From: Deltaproteobacteria bacterium
Lineage (GTDB): Bacteria; Myxococcota_A; Polyangia; Polyangiales; JADJMO01
Length of the DNA: 64,000 nt
Assembly (NCBI GenBank): GCA_016182965.1
Contig: JACPFM010000019.1
Span: 1 to 64,000, forward strand
Reading direction: 5' to 3'
Part shown: one piece after another, positions 16,136-24,712 of the stretch
Layout of the letters: each line of letters opens with the position of its first letter
Numbering within the stretch: the first letter of the stretch is position 1
Notes under the pieces: model-generated
What the model was told of the DNA's origin: nothing
What the model saw: the letters and a program-made list of their open reading frames with translations, nothing else
Database searches by the model: none
Program-made: the position numbers and the translations under genes

Positions 16136-16791
16136 GCGCGCGCGTCCTGATGATCGCAGGTCTCGCGCTCTCCCTCGTCGCGTGCGCCGACGAGGAGCGG
16201 GGCGCGTCGACGCCGGTGGAGGCCGGCACTGACGCGCCCGCCGACACGACGCCGCCTCGCTCGGACGCGCCGGCGCCGAACGGGCTCGGGACCGATGCGG
16301 CGGTCGTCGCGGCGTGCACGGCGGGCGGCTGCCACGCGGAGGTCGCGACGCGATGGGCAAACCCGTCGTCGCACCGTCTGCTCCACGATTGCCTCATGTG
16401 CCACGCGACGGTGAGCGGCACGGCGCCCGGCAAGGGGCACGTCGACGAGCCTGCGTGCGCGAAGTGCCACAGCGAGGCGACGCATCGGACGGGCACCGCG
16501 TGCGTGACGTGCCACGAGCCGCACGGGAGCAAGAACGTGTTCCTGTTGCGCGAGTCGATCGCGCTCGCCGACGGCGGCGCGACCACGATCCACGTCGCCG
16601 CGCCGGAGGGGGCGAGCGCCGACGGGCTGGTGCGCGCCGGGGTCGACGGCGGGGTGCCCGGGACGGGGCTGTGCGAGGTCTGTCACACGACGACGGCGCA
16701 CTACAGGCGCGACGGCGTGGGCGCGCCGCACCACGGCGATTGGTGCGGAAGGTGCCACGAGCACGCGCGAGGGTTCGCCGTGCCGATGTGA
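16132..16791 (+). CDS. Multiheme c-type cytochrome lipoprotein
   Basis: A 219-residue lipoprotein (SLVACADEE lipobox) with an Ala/Asp/Pro linker and five CXXCH haem motifs (CLMCH, CAKCH, CVTCH, CEVCH, CGRCH) plus an unusual CTAGGCH (CX4CH). Some pairs are arranged like doubled-CXXCH domains. It should receive electrons from the GMC dehydrogenase encoded four bases upstream and hand them to the respiratory chain. It is not the usual three-haem subunit seen with gluconate dehydrogenase, so electron delivery here may be non-standard. Expression is coupled by the ATGA overlap. Confidence 0.85.
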   Translation: MSARVLMIAGLALSLVACADEERGASTPVEAGTDAPADTTPPRSDAPAPNGLGTDAAVVAACTAGGCHAEVATRWANPSSHRLLHDCLMCHATVSGTAPGKGHVDEPACAKCHSEATHRTGTACVTCHEPHGSKNVFLLRESIALADGGATTIHVAAPEGASADGLVRAGVDGGVPGTGLCEVCHTTTAHYRRDGVGAPHHGDWCGRCHEHARGFAVPM

Positions 16792-16883
16792 TGCGGCGTG
16801 CCTCTAGCGAAACATCCGGACGCACGCGGTGCACCGCAGGTCCCGTCCGCAAACCTCGGGCGGTCGATAGCCCCTGAAGGTGA

Positions 16884-17855
16884 TCAACGCGACACGGCCA
16901 CGCGCGACGGGCTCACGACCACGTCGGAGCAGCCCGCCACCTCGAGCTTCACGTCGGCCTCTTCGGGGCCCTTCTTGGCGAAGTCGGGGCCGAGCGCCTC
17001 GAGGTCGATCTTCGGGACGATCATGTCCTCGCGCAGCTCGTCGGCGCGCTTGGGCGGACAGGTGACCACGACCGAAACGTTGCGCGGCCGGAGCGTGACG
17101 CCCTTGCCCTTCATGACGAGCACCGGGACGTTCGGGAACGTGCGGGCGCGCGTCTCGGTCATCAGCTCGAAGCGGACCTCGACCTGCTCGGGGTCGATCG
17201 TCACGGTGCCGTCGATGAGGCCGTGCGGATCCTTGTCGATGAACACGCTCTGGATGTGCGTGCCCACCGGCCGGTCGTGCAGCTCGACGGCCTTGGCCGT
17301 CATGCTCTGGATCGGATCGATGCGGCTCTTGGGACCGGTGAGCAGCACGGTGGCCGGGGAGATCGAGACGCTCCCCGGCTTCACCACCAGCGACTCGGGG
17401 TTCGCGCTCCAGGTCGCCGAGACCTTCAGGCGCTTGGAGATGCGCGTGTCCCACCGCAGGCTCAGCGCGCTCGGCGTGACGTTCAGCTTGCGAACCCCGG
17501 GCGGGAGCTTGATCGCGTAGTCCTCGAGGCGGATCGACGAGGGGTGGCCGCTCAGGTCGAGGCTGATCGCGTCGGCCGGGTTCGGCAGATCGTCGATGAG
17601 CGAGCGCGGCCCCTGCACCGTGACGTGCACGCGCGGCGGGATCGGCGTGAGGAGGATCTTGCTCTGGTCCTTCTCCGACCCGCGGATCAGATCGACCTCG
17701 ATGGTGCGCACCGACTCGCCGCCGGCGTGCAGGAGGACATAGAGCCCGATCGACAGCGCGAGCGCGGTGAGCTTCAGCGACCAGTTCTCGGTCAGCAGGG
17801 CGAGGAACCCGCCGCCTCCCTCGCGCTCCTCGCCGTCGTGCTCGTCGCGGTTCAT
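16884..17855 (-). CDS. YbbR/CdaR-like domain protein, c-di-AMP cyclase partner
   Basis: A 323-residue membrane-anchored protein: a cytoplasmic head, one TM helix (residues 25-43, ALALSIGLYVLL) and an extracytoplasmic part with YbbR-type beta repeats (IPPRVHVTVQGPRSLID, VTLRPRNVSVVVTCP). In Firmicutes CdaR regulates the cyclase CdaA. Here it overlaps cdaA by four bases (ATGA) at the end of a folP-cdaA-ybbR operon, which supports the same partnership. The length suits a protein with several YbbR repeats. Function is inferred from family and context. Confidence 0.85.
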   Translation of the reverse strand: MNRDEHDGEEREGGGGFLALLTENWSLKLTALALSIGLYVLLHAGGESVRTIEVDLIRGSEKDQSKILLTPIPPRVHVTVQGPRSLIDDLPNPADAISLDLSGHPSSIRLEDYAIKLPPGVRKLNVTPSALSLRWDTRISKRLKVSATWSANPESLVVKPGSVSISPATVLLTGPKSRIDPIQSMTAKAVELHDRPVGTHIQSVFIDKDPHGLIDGTVTIDPEQVEVRFELMTETRARTFPNVPVLVMKGKGVTLRPRNVSVVVTCPPKRADELREDMIVPKIDLEALGPDFAKKGPEEADVKLEVAGCSDVVVSPSRVAVSR

Positions 17856-18970
17856 TGATCGGTGCCCTCCTCGGGCGGCGAGCTGTCGAGCGGCGGCAGC
17901 GACTCCGCGCTCGCGCGCGGGGTGCGCACCTCCGTCCGCTCGGCGGGCTTCTCGGCCTTCTCGGGCTTCGGCTTGTCACGCTCCGACGCCGGGGGCGGCT
18001 CCGGCGTGAGCGCCGACAGCCGCTGCGTCGTCATCGGCGGCGGCGTCTTGATCACCAGCACCGGCCCGGTCGTCAGCTTGCTCGGCGGGGCCTCGCGGCG
18101 CGAAGCCGGGGTCGAAATGGCGGCGGGCCGGGTGGACGGCGGCGGCTGCGAGCGGCGCGAAGCGGGCGCCAGCGCCTTGCGGATCTTCCGCGGCGTCTCG
18201 TAGTGGCGGAGGAGGTTGCGCAGCGCCTCGGGCGTCACGTTGTCGACGTGGTTCTCGTGGAAGCAGAACATGATCGTCCCGCGCTCCTCGGACACCACGA
18301 TCGCCACCGCGTCGGTGTCGGCGGTGATGCCGATGGCGGCGCGGTGACGCGAACCGAACTTCTTGTCGAGGCCGAGCTTCTCGGGCATCGGGAAGAACAC
18401 GCCGGCCTGCGCGAGGCGCAGGTTGCGGATGATCACCGAGCCGTCGTGCAGCTTGTTCTCGCCGACCGGGATGAAGATGGAGACCAGGAGCTCGCGCGTG
18501 ACCTGCGCGTCGAGCTGCGTGCCGGCGCCGACGACGAACTCGTCGAGGTTGGCGTCGCGCTCCCAGGTGATGATCGCGCCGTAGCGCAGGCGCGCGAGCT
18601 CGCTGACCGCGGCGACGACCTCCTCGATGACCTTGGTCTCGTCGTTGCGCACCAGCCCGCCGAGCAGCGGCCGCCCCGCGCGCATCAGCGCGCGGCGCAG
18701 GTCGTTCTGGAACACGACCACGATCACCAGGATCAACGACGAGAGGAGCGTCGACAGGAGCGTGGTCAGCGTGACGAGGCCGATCCAGCGACCGATGGCG
18801 TAGATCGCGCCGAGGAAGGCGAGGCCGATGCCCATCTGCATCGCGCGGGTGCCGCGCAGCACCAGCAGCACGCGATAGATGAGGTAACCGACGATGAAGA
18901 CGTCGAGCACGTCGGCGGCGAGCTGGCCGGTCGACCGCTGCGCGAAGAGCTGACGGATGCCTTCGAGCAT
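17852..18970 (-). CDS. cdaA: Diadenylate cyclase CdaA with long Pro-rich tail
   Basis: A 372-residue membrane diadenylate cyclase that makes c-di-AMP from two ATP. Three N-terminal TM helices (about 20-90) precede the DAC domain, which has HDGSVI (Asp176-Gly177-Ser178 where DGA is usual) and SRHRAAIG (Arg208-His209-Arg210). After about residue 262 there is a roughly 110-residue tail rich in Pro, Lys and Glu that ordinary CdaA proteins (about 270 residues) lack; it could be a docking segment. The ATG at 18970 overlaps the folP stop by one base, and the stop overlaps the ybbR-like gene. Confidence 0.9.
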   Translation of the reverse strand: MLEGIRQLFAQRSTGQLAADVLDVFIVGYLIYRVLLVLRGTRAMQMGIGLAFLGAIYAIGRWIGLVTLTTLLSTLLSSLILVIVVVFQNDLRRALMRAGRPLLGGLVRNDETKVIEEVVAAVSELARLRYGAIITWERDANLDEFVVGAGTQLDAQVTRELLVSIFIPVGENKLHDGSVIIRNLRLAQAGVFFPMPEKLGLDKKFGSRHRAAIGITADTDAVAIVVSEERGTIMFCFHENHVDNVTPEALRNLLRHYETPRKIRKALAPASRRSQPPPSTRPAAISTPASRREAPPSKLTTGPVLVIKTPPPMTTQRLSALTPEPPPASERDKPKPEKAEKPAERTEVRTPRASAESLPPLDSSPPEEGTDQ

Positions 18971-19965
18971 CACGCGCCCTCCCCGACATGGACTTCGGCT
19001 GCGGGAGCCGACGCGGCGGCGATCGCGCCCTCGACCGCGAGCGCCTGCCGCAGCGCGCGGACGTCGTGCACGCGGAGCACCGCGGCGCCGGCGCGTGCGG
19101 CCGCGAGGCACGCCGCGACCGACCCGCCGATGCGCTCATCGGGCGGGCTCTTCTCGAGGCCGTCGCGCTCCTCGCAGACGCCGATGAATGCCTTGCGGCT
19201 CGGGCCGACGAACAGCGCGTGGCCGAGCGGGTGGAGGCGCGGCAGGCCGGCGAGCAGGCGCAGGTTGTCGTCGGCGCCCTTTCCGAAGCCGAGGCCGGGA
19301 TCCATCACGATGCGATCGGAGGGAACGCCCTCGGCGACGGCGCGATTCCGCGCGGCCTCCCACTCGGCGACCAGCTCGTGGAAGAGGTCGCTCCACGGCG
19401 TCGCGGCGCCGGGGCGCGCATGCATGAGCACGAGCCACGCGCCGCTCTGGGCGCAGACGCGCGCGAGCGCCGGATCGGCGAGCGTGGAGACGTCGTTGAC
19501 GATGGTCGCGCCTCGATCGACGGCGGCGCGGGCGACCTCCGGCAGCGTGGTGTCGATGGCGACGCGCGCGCCGGCGCGGACCGCGTGCTCGATGGCCGGC
19601 GCGGTGCGGGCGATCTGCGTCGCGGCGTCGACCGGGGCGTAGCCCTGCCCGTACGTCGCGCCGGCCGGACGCGTGGACTCACCGCCGATCTCGACGACGT
19701 CGGCGCCCTCTTGGAGGACGCGATCGACGCGGGCGCGCGCCGCGTCGGGCGCGAGGAACCGGCCGCCGTCGGAGAACGAATCGGGCGTGACGTTCACCAC
19801 GCCGACGACCACCGGGCGATGTCCGACCGGCCAGCACGCGGATCGATCCCCGGACTCGCGCCCCCTGAGCGAACTCGGGTGGCGGAGCCATGCAGGGAGA
19901 CCCCTCACGGCGCAATCAGTCGCACCGCGGGGGGCCCCCTCCACCTTGGGGTCCACCGTGGCCAC
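18970..19965 (-). CDS. folP: Dihydropteroate synthase
   Basis: A 331-residue folate enzyme that joins 6-hydroxymethyl-dihydropterin pyrophosphate and p-aminobenzoate. The family loops are clear: VNVTPDSFSDGG, EIGGESTRPAG, IVNDVS, DPGLGFGKG, GPSRKAFIG and LRVHDV. The first ~45 residues before VVVGVVNVTPDS are longer than usual, so the real start may lie downstream; no better site with a good ribosome-binding sequence was evident. It is first in the folP-cdaA-ybbR operon, an arrangement conserved in many bacteria. Confidence 0.9.
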   Translation of the reverse strand: MATVDPKVEGAPRGATDCAVRGLPAWLRHPSSLRGRESGDRSACWPVGHRPVVVGVVNVTPDSFSDGGRFLAPDAARARVDRVLQEGADVVEIGGESTRPAGATYGQGYAPVDAATQIARTAPAIEHAVRAGARVAIDTTLPEVARAAVDRGATIVNDVSTLADPALARVCAQSGAWLVLMHARPGAATPWSDLFHELVAEWEAARNRAVAEGVPSDRIVMDPGLGFGKGADDNLRLLAGLPRLHPLGHALFVGPSRKAFIGVCEERDGLEKSPPDERIGGSVAACLAAARAGAAVLRVHDVRALRQALAVEGAIAAASAPAAEVHVGEGA

Positions 19966-19990
19966 ATTCGAGCGGTAGCAGCCGCCGCCC

Positions 19991-20043
19991 GATCCATCAA
20001 GTTCGCGTGTGATGGATCCCTGGGCTGAAGCCGGCTTCAGCCC
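19991..20043. terminator. Hairpins between ppiC and folP
   Basis: GATCCATCA (19991-19999) is inverted at 20010-20018, and a 22-bp perfect palindrome with arms GGGCTGAAGCC/GGCTTCAGCCC fills 20022-20043. The pair lies downstream of the parvulin gene and upstream of folP, suiting transcript termination, though there is no T run. Confidence 0.5.
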
Positions 20044-20083
20044 CGGGGGACTCTCGGAAGGCTCGATTCAGCCGTCGGCCGTC

Positions 20084-21046
20084 TCACTTCTTCGGCTGAC
20101 GCGGGATCGGGCGGGGCCCGACGTCGACGTTGACGAGCGGCAGGAGCTCCTCGTCCGTCTCGACCTTGCGCGCCGCCCTCAATCGCTCGAGCAGACCCTT
20201 GTAGGCCTTCTCGCGACGCTGCTCGTAGAGCACCTCGCGGATGCTCGGCGTCTCGTCGATCAGCGACCGGGTCAGCGCCGGCACGGAGCCCTTCCGCCAG
20301 AGCACGTGCCAGCCGGCGCTCGACTGCACCGGCGCCTGCGAGATCTCGCCGTCCTTCAGGCCGAACGCGGCGGCGGCGATCTCCTTCGGCACGACCACCT
20401 TCGGCTCGGAGGTCTTGCCGTCGGCGGTGACGAAGCCGAGATCGCCGCTCGACGTCTTGGTGTTCGGATCGAGGCTGTGCTCCGAGACGAGCTTCGGCCA
20501 GCCCTCGCGCGTGGGATCGGCCTTCACCTTCGCGAGCGCCGCCTCGGCGTCGGCTTTGTTCGCCGTGATGATGTGCCAGAGGCGCACCCGCTCGGGCGTA
20601 TGGTACTCCGCGAGGTGCGCGTCGTAGTAGGCCTTGACCTCCTCGGCGGGGATCGCGCCCTTGCCGCCGAGCGCGTCGAGCTCCTTGCGGACGATCGCGC
20701 CGGCGAGCGCCTTGTCGATGGCCATGCGCACCGCGCGATCGGCGAGAGCGCCCTTCTGGCGCGCCGCTTCGGCGATGAGCTCCTCGCGGACGATGGCCTC
20801 GTCGAGGTACTTGCGCAGCACCTCGATCTTCGAGGTGCCGAGCGCCTGCAGCTCGAACGCCGGGACGCCGGCGAGCGCCTTCTTGATCGCCGACGCGGTG
20901 ACCTTGCGCTCGCCGACCGTGGCGACGACGGCGCCCTCGCTGATCGCGGCGACGGCAGGGGCGTCGACGGCGCGCGCGGAGCCCGCCACGCCCACGGACG
21001 CGGCGAGGACCAGCACGAGCAGCAGCGATCGCGAGCGGACCATCAC
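20084..21046 (-). CDS. Parvulin-type (PpiC/SurA-like) peptidyl-prolyl isomerase
   Basis: A 320-residue exported folding factor. The signal peptide ends near SARA-V (residue 26); a SurA-like N-terminal helical region (SAIKKALAGVPAFELQALG) follows; the parvulin domain spans about 145-265 (RLWHIITANK, GDLGFVTADG, KVVVPKEIAAAAFGLKDGEI, SAGWHVLWRKG). It should help outer-membrane or lipoprotein folding in the periplasm. It is monocistronic or first before folP, with strong hairpins in between. The ATG is the second of two adjacent Met codons, either of which could start. Confidence 0.85.
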   Translation of the reverse strand: MMVRSRSLLLVLVLAASVGVAGSARAVDAPAVAAISEGAVVATVGERKVTASAIKKALAGVPAFELQALGTSKIEVLRKYLDEAIVREELIAEAARQKGALADRAVRMAIDKALAGAIVRKELDALGGKGAIPAEEVKAYYDAHLAEYHTPERVRLWHIITANKADAEAALAKVKADPTREGWPKLVSEHSLDPNTKTSSGDLGFVTADGKTSEPKVVVPKEIAAAAFGLKDGEISQAPVQSSAGWHVLWRKGSVPALTRSLIDETPSIREVLYEQRREKAYKGLLERLRAARKVETDEELLPLVNVDVGPRPIPRQPKK

Positions 21047-21086
21047 GCCTGCCTAGGCCGACGAGGCGCGCGCGTCGAGGCCGCGG

Positions 21087-21554
21087 TCAGGCGGCGCGAC
21101 GGCGCCGGCCGGGGCGACGCGCGCCCTCGCGCTCGACCACGCCGGCCTCGCCGAGCACCTCGTCGGCGACGCCGACGAAGCGGTAGGTCTCGGGGCGGAA
21201 CCCGTACGCCTTGTGCAGGCGGTGGATCAGCTCGACGGTCGCCTCGGTCGCCGTGCGCGCGCGCGGGACCTTGCGGACCTTCTTGATGTTGGCGAGCGGC
21301 TCGCCGAGCTCGAGGAGCTCGTTCACGCGGACGAGGACGTCGAGCGGCTTGAGCTCCCTCTGACCGGCGGCGCGGTTCTCCTCGAGCTCGCGCAGCAGAC
21401 GCTGCCGGCGCTTCTCGGTGCGGCCGTCGAGCTTCGAGCCCGCGGCGGCGTGCCCGCCGAGGACGTCGTTGAACATGCGCGCCACACGGCGCTTCTCGAT
21501 CGCCTCCGGGCTGCCGCGACGATTGGAAGGGCGCGATGCTCGCTGTTTCGCCAT
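21087..21554 (-). CDS. Conserved hypothetical, highly basic protein
   Basis: A 155-residue protein with a basic N-terminus (MAKQRASRPSNRR), a charged helical middle (ELKPLDVLVRVNELLEL) and an Arg-rich end (RRPGRRRRAA). There is no signal peptide or recognised domain. The composition suggests nucleic-acid or ribosome contact, but this is only inference. It lies 40 bp upstream of the parvulin gene on the same strand. Confidence 0.6.
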   Translation of the reverse strand: MAKQRASRPSNRRGSPEAIEKRRVARMFNDVLGGHAAAGSKLDGRTEKRRQRLLRELEENRAAGQRELKPLDVLVRVNELLELGEPLANIKKVRKVPRARTATEATVELIHRLHKAYGFRPETYRFVGVADEVLGEAGVVEREGARRPGRRRRAA

Positions 21555-21631
21555 CTCCGGCCGAATGTAGGCGATCGCCGCGAGAACTCAAAGGGAGTTA
21601 ACAAACGCGGTTCTCGACCGTGAGAAACACG

Positions 21632-22978
21632 CTACCGCTCGCCGGCGAACACGATCAGCAGCGCGAGCAGGACGATGAGCCAGACCGGCCACGTGAGCCG
21701 GACGAAGCGCGCGAAGTCGGACGCTAGCCACCCGGCCGAAGCGGCGAGCTCGTCGACGCCCGCTCGGCCACCGCGACCACCTCGACCGAGAAGGCGCCGG
21801 TGCTCGTCCGCGATGGCGGCGCGCTCCTCTTCGTCGAGCGGATCGTGGCCGGCCAGGAAGTTCTCGTGATGCTCGAGCTCGTGCTCGATGGTCTCGCGGA
21901 TCTCCGCGTCGACGTCGTACGGCTCGTCGTCCCACATGGAGCGGAACGTGCGGTAGTAGAGCGCGATGACGAACGGCGCGCCGTGCACGCGCGCGTCGCC
22001 GGCGGCCGCGGTGCCGTCGGCGTTCGGCAGGTGCGGCGTGTAGCTGCCGAGCAACGGCTCGCCGCCGTCGTCGCAGGGCGGCACGCCGTCGTCGACCAAC
22101 ACCTCGAGCCCGCGCGCGCCGCCGGCGAGCACCTCACGGGTGATGGTCGCGGCGCGCGCCGTGAACTCCTCGAGCGAAGGGAACTCCTCCTCCGGCGCTC
22201 CGGGGGCGCGCGGAGGCATCCAGTCGAGCGGCCTCTGCACGATCTCGACGTCGTGGCGCGCGCCGCACTTCGGGCAGGCGGTCGGAGCGAGCAGGCGCGG
22301 CGGCCAGTGCTGGTGATCCCAGGCCCGGATGATCGCGTCCCACGCGTCGGTGAACGCGTCGTCGTCGAGCGCCTCGAGCGCGCGGGCGATGGCGATCGGG
22401 CTCTCGGTGACCACGCGCGGAGGGCCCGGCGGGTCGCCGTCACCGAGCGCCTCGAGGCCGAGCGCACGGACGAGCGGAGCGCCGAGCGGGAGCGGCGCGC
22501 GATCGTCGTCGCCGAGGATCTCCTCGACCCGTGCGCGATCGCGCAGCGTGCGGCGGCCGAGGCGGAAGCGATCGGCCGGTCCGCGCCTGCCGACCTCGAT
22601 CGGCCGCGGGAGCGCGTGCCATTGCACGAGGTCGACGGCCGGATCGAGCTCGGGATCGCCCGGCGGCGCGAGGAGCGGCCCGAGCGGCAGCGCCGCCGCC
22701 GCGTCGACCTCGACGTGCTCTCCGCAGTTGCGGCAGGAGAGCTGGACCGGCGGCGCGGCGATGGCGCCGATCGCCGCGAGGATGACCTCGATGACGTTCG
22801 CGTCGGCGAGCGGAAGCGCCCACGGATCGGGCGAGCACGACGCGGCGCCGATCTCGATCGCCTGCGCGAGGTCGGACGGCAGCGCACCTGCCGTGCGCTT
22901 CGCCGAGGCATGCACCGTCGCCCGTCGTCCGCTCGGGAGGACGAGCTCGAAAGGCGTGCCGAGGCGCGGGCGGGCCAC
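21632..22978 (-). CDS. Two-zinc-ribbon protein with HExxH motif and C-terminal TM anchor
   Basis: A 448-residue protein with an uncommon layout. The N-terminal ~100 residues (FELVLPSGRRATVHA, then a CRNCGEHVEVD zinc knuckle near 82) resemble baseplate/tail-assembly zinc proteins of phage-like contractile systems. A second knuckle (CPKCGARHDVEI) sits near 238. A zincin-like segment IEHELEHHENF gives an HExxH metallopeptidase motif near 365, and a hydrophobic tail (PVWLIVLLALLIVF) anchors the C-terminus. Function is unknown: a membrane-tethered protease or a contractile-system part are both possible. It diverges from the PilZ-like gene. Confidence 0.65.
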   Translation of the reverse strand: MARPRLGTPFELVLPSGRRATVHASAKRTAGALPSDLAQAIEIGAASCSPDPWALPLADANVIEVILAAIGAIAAPPVQLSCRNCGEHVEVDAAAALPLGPLLAPPGDPELDPAVDLVQWHALPRPIEVGRRGPADRFRLGRRTLRDRARVEEILGDDDRAPLPLGAPLVRALGLEALGDGDPPGPPRVVTESPIAIARALEALDDDAFTDAWDAIIRAWDHQHWPPRLLAPTACPKCGARHDVEIVQRPLDWMPPRAPGAPEEEFPSLEEFTARAATITREVLAGGARGLEVLVDDGVPPCDDGGEPLLGSYTPHLPNADGTAAAGDARVHGAPFVIALYYRTFRSMWDDEPYDVDAEIRETIEHELEHHENFLAGHDPLDEEERAAIADEHRRLLGRGGRGGRAGVDELAASAGWLASDFARFVRLTWPVWLIVLLALLIVFAGER

Positions 22979-23086
22979 GCGCCAAGGGGTAGGACGACCG
23001 CGGCGGTGGCGAAAGTTCCGTCGCCGTCGGCAGGCCCGCCCGGGGAACTTGCGTGGGGCGCGGGGATCGTCGACCGTTCAAGGGCC

Positions 23087-24169
23087 ATGGATCCGACGCG
23101 CAACCAGCCGCCCGTCGCCTTGCGGATCGTGCGCCCCCATCCCACCGAGGATGCGCTGCTCGCGGCCGAGGCCAACGCGTTCACGCGCACCGGCGTGGTG
23201 CTGCTCGGCGCACCCAGCCGGCCCACCGGCGTGGTGTTGCGCTTCGAAATGACGCTCGCCGACGGCACGCCGTGCATGCGCGGCGAAGGCCGCGTGGTCG
23301 GCTTCCGTCCGGCCGGCGAGGGCGAAGAGAGCGCGTTGATGCTGCGCTTCACCCGCCTCGACGTGAGGAGCAAGTCGCTGCTCGATCGCGCGGTCGCCCT
23401 CCGCGAGGAGCGTCGCTCGCTCATGCCGCCGGCGGCGCGTCCGCCCATGCAGAAGGCGCCTTCCGCGCCCCCGCCGCGGGAGCCGACCGCGCCGCCTCCG
23501 CCAGATCCGACCGCGCCGCCTCCGGCGGCGACCCCGCGGGCCGTCGCGCCGCCTCTGCCTCCCTCGCCTCCCGAGAGCGCTGCCGAGAGCGCGTCCGAGA
23601 GGGCGCCCATGTCCGAGAGCGCGCCGCTGTCCGAGAGCGCGCCGCTGTCCGAGAGCGCGCCGCTGTCCGAGAGCGCGCCGCTGACCCACCCCGAGAGCGA
23701 GCCGGAGCACGCGCCGCTCGTGCCGCCGCCGCCCGCCGTCGAGGTGATCGCGAAGCCGGCCGTCGAGGAGATCGAGCCCGAGGCGATGGAGGTCGACGAC
23801 GCCGACCTCAAATCGGCCGACGAGAGCGATCTCACCGAGCAGGCGCCGCCCGTCGCGATGCTCGAGGCGATCGGCGTCCCCAAAGAGAAGATGCCGTTGC
23901 CGCAGACGTCGCCGGGGAAGGTCCCGGCGCCGCACCCCGACCCGCGCGAGCACCATCCGCCGCCGCGCATCCCGCCGGAGCACGCGCCGGCGCCGCGCGT
24001 CCCGCCCGAGCACCTGCCGATCCCGCAGCCCTCGCGCGAGCCCAAGCGCCGCGCCGAGATCCTCACGCGCGCGCTCGAGCGCAAGAGCGACGAGTTCCGC
24101 CCCTCGCTGCCGCGCGAGGAGCGCGACAGCGCGCTCGAGCGCCTGCGCTCACGCCGCAGCAGCGCGTGA
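23087..24169 (+). CDS. PilZ-like domain protein with long Pro/Glu-rich tail
   Basis: A 360-residue protein. The first ~110 residues look like a PilZ-type domain of the myxobacterial kind (PTGVVLRFEMTLADGTPCMR, then GEGRVVGFRP and LMLRFTRLD), which in other proteins can bind c-di-GMP; the RxxxR and DxSxxG motifs are not clear, so binding is doubtful. The rest is low-complexity Pro/Ala/Glu sequence with four exact SESAPL repeats (an 18-bp DNA repeat at 23612-23683), ending in a charged helix (ILTRALERKSDEF). No TM helix is seen. Likely a cytoplasmic motility or surface regulator, by family only. Confidence 0.65.
   Translation: MDPTRNQPPVALRIVRPHPTEDALLAAEANAFTRTGVVLLGAPSRPTGVVLRFEMTLADGTPCMRGEGRVVGFRPAGEGEESALMLRFTRLDVRSKSLLDRAVALREERRSLMPPAARPPMQKAPSAPPPREPTAPPPPDPTAPPPAATPRAVAPPLPPSPPESAAESASERAPMSESAPLSESAPLSESAPLSESAPLTHPESEPEHAPLVPPPPAVEVIAKPAVEEIEPEAMEVDDADLKSADESDLTEQAPPVAMLEAIGVPKEKMPLPQTSPGKVPAPHPDPREHHPPPRIPPEHAPAPRVPPEHLPIPQPSREPKRRAEILTRALERKSDEFRPSLPREERDSALERLRSRRSSA
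23612..23683. repeat. Four perfect 18-bp tandem repeats (SESAPL)
   Basis: Four identical copies of TCCGAGAGCGCGCCGCTG in frame within the PilZ-like gene, encoding SESAPL each time. Copy number may vary between strains by slippage. Confidence 0.9.
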
Positions 24170-24176
24170 GCGGCGT

Positions 24177-24704
24177 GCTAGTACCGCCGGCCGGATATTT
24201 GGCCAGGGACGTTCGATGACGGAAGCGGTCACGGAAGCGGACGCGGTGACGGCAGCGGCAGCGACTGCGGGAGCGGACCACGGATCGCGAGCCCATCCCG
24301 CTGACCGCTGCCCGCCGCCGCTCACGCTTCCGCTCCCGCGCCCGCTACCGCTGCCGCTGCCGCGTACCGCGGCCCATCGCTCGAAGTATGCAGACACTTC
24401 CGGCCGGCGGTAGAACCGCCGGCCGGAAATTTGGCCAGGGATCCGCGCTGCTGATACCGCCGGCCCATGATCGATACCGCTCCGTGGGCGGCGATCAGGA
24501 GAGGCCAGCCACTCCGGCACGGACCGTCGGTCCCGCGCCACGACATCGACGATGCACGTTCGATGACGGAAGCGCGGATCGCGAGCCCATCCCGCTGACC
24601 GCTGCCGCCGCCGCTTCCGCTCCCGCGCCCGCTACCGCTGCCGCTGCCGCGTACCGCCGCCCATCGCTCGAAGTATGCAGACACTTCCGGCCGGCGGTAC
24701 TAGC
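24177..24704. mobile_element. 528-bp MITE-like element with 18-bp perfect inverted ends
   Basis: GCTAGTACCGCCGGCCGG (24177-24194) is perfectly inverted at 24687-24704. Inside are two related units: a block at 24281-24412 is almost repeated at 24575-24699. At the centre, 14-bp arms (24398-24411 and 24415-24428) face each other across three bases. No transposase or credible ORF is present. The CTAGTAC ends match the short elements near 7.1-7.3 kb. Confidence 0.7.
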
Positions 24705-24712
24705 CTTCGGCA

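Noticed and set aside
19991..20043. Origin or attachment site at the strong palindromes before folP
   Set aside because: No DnaA boxes, integrase or direct-repeat att structure nearby; a terminator is simpler.
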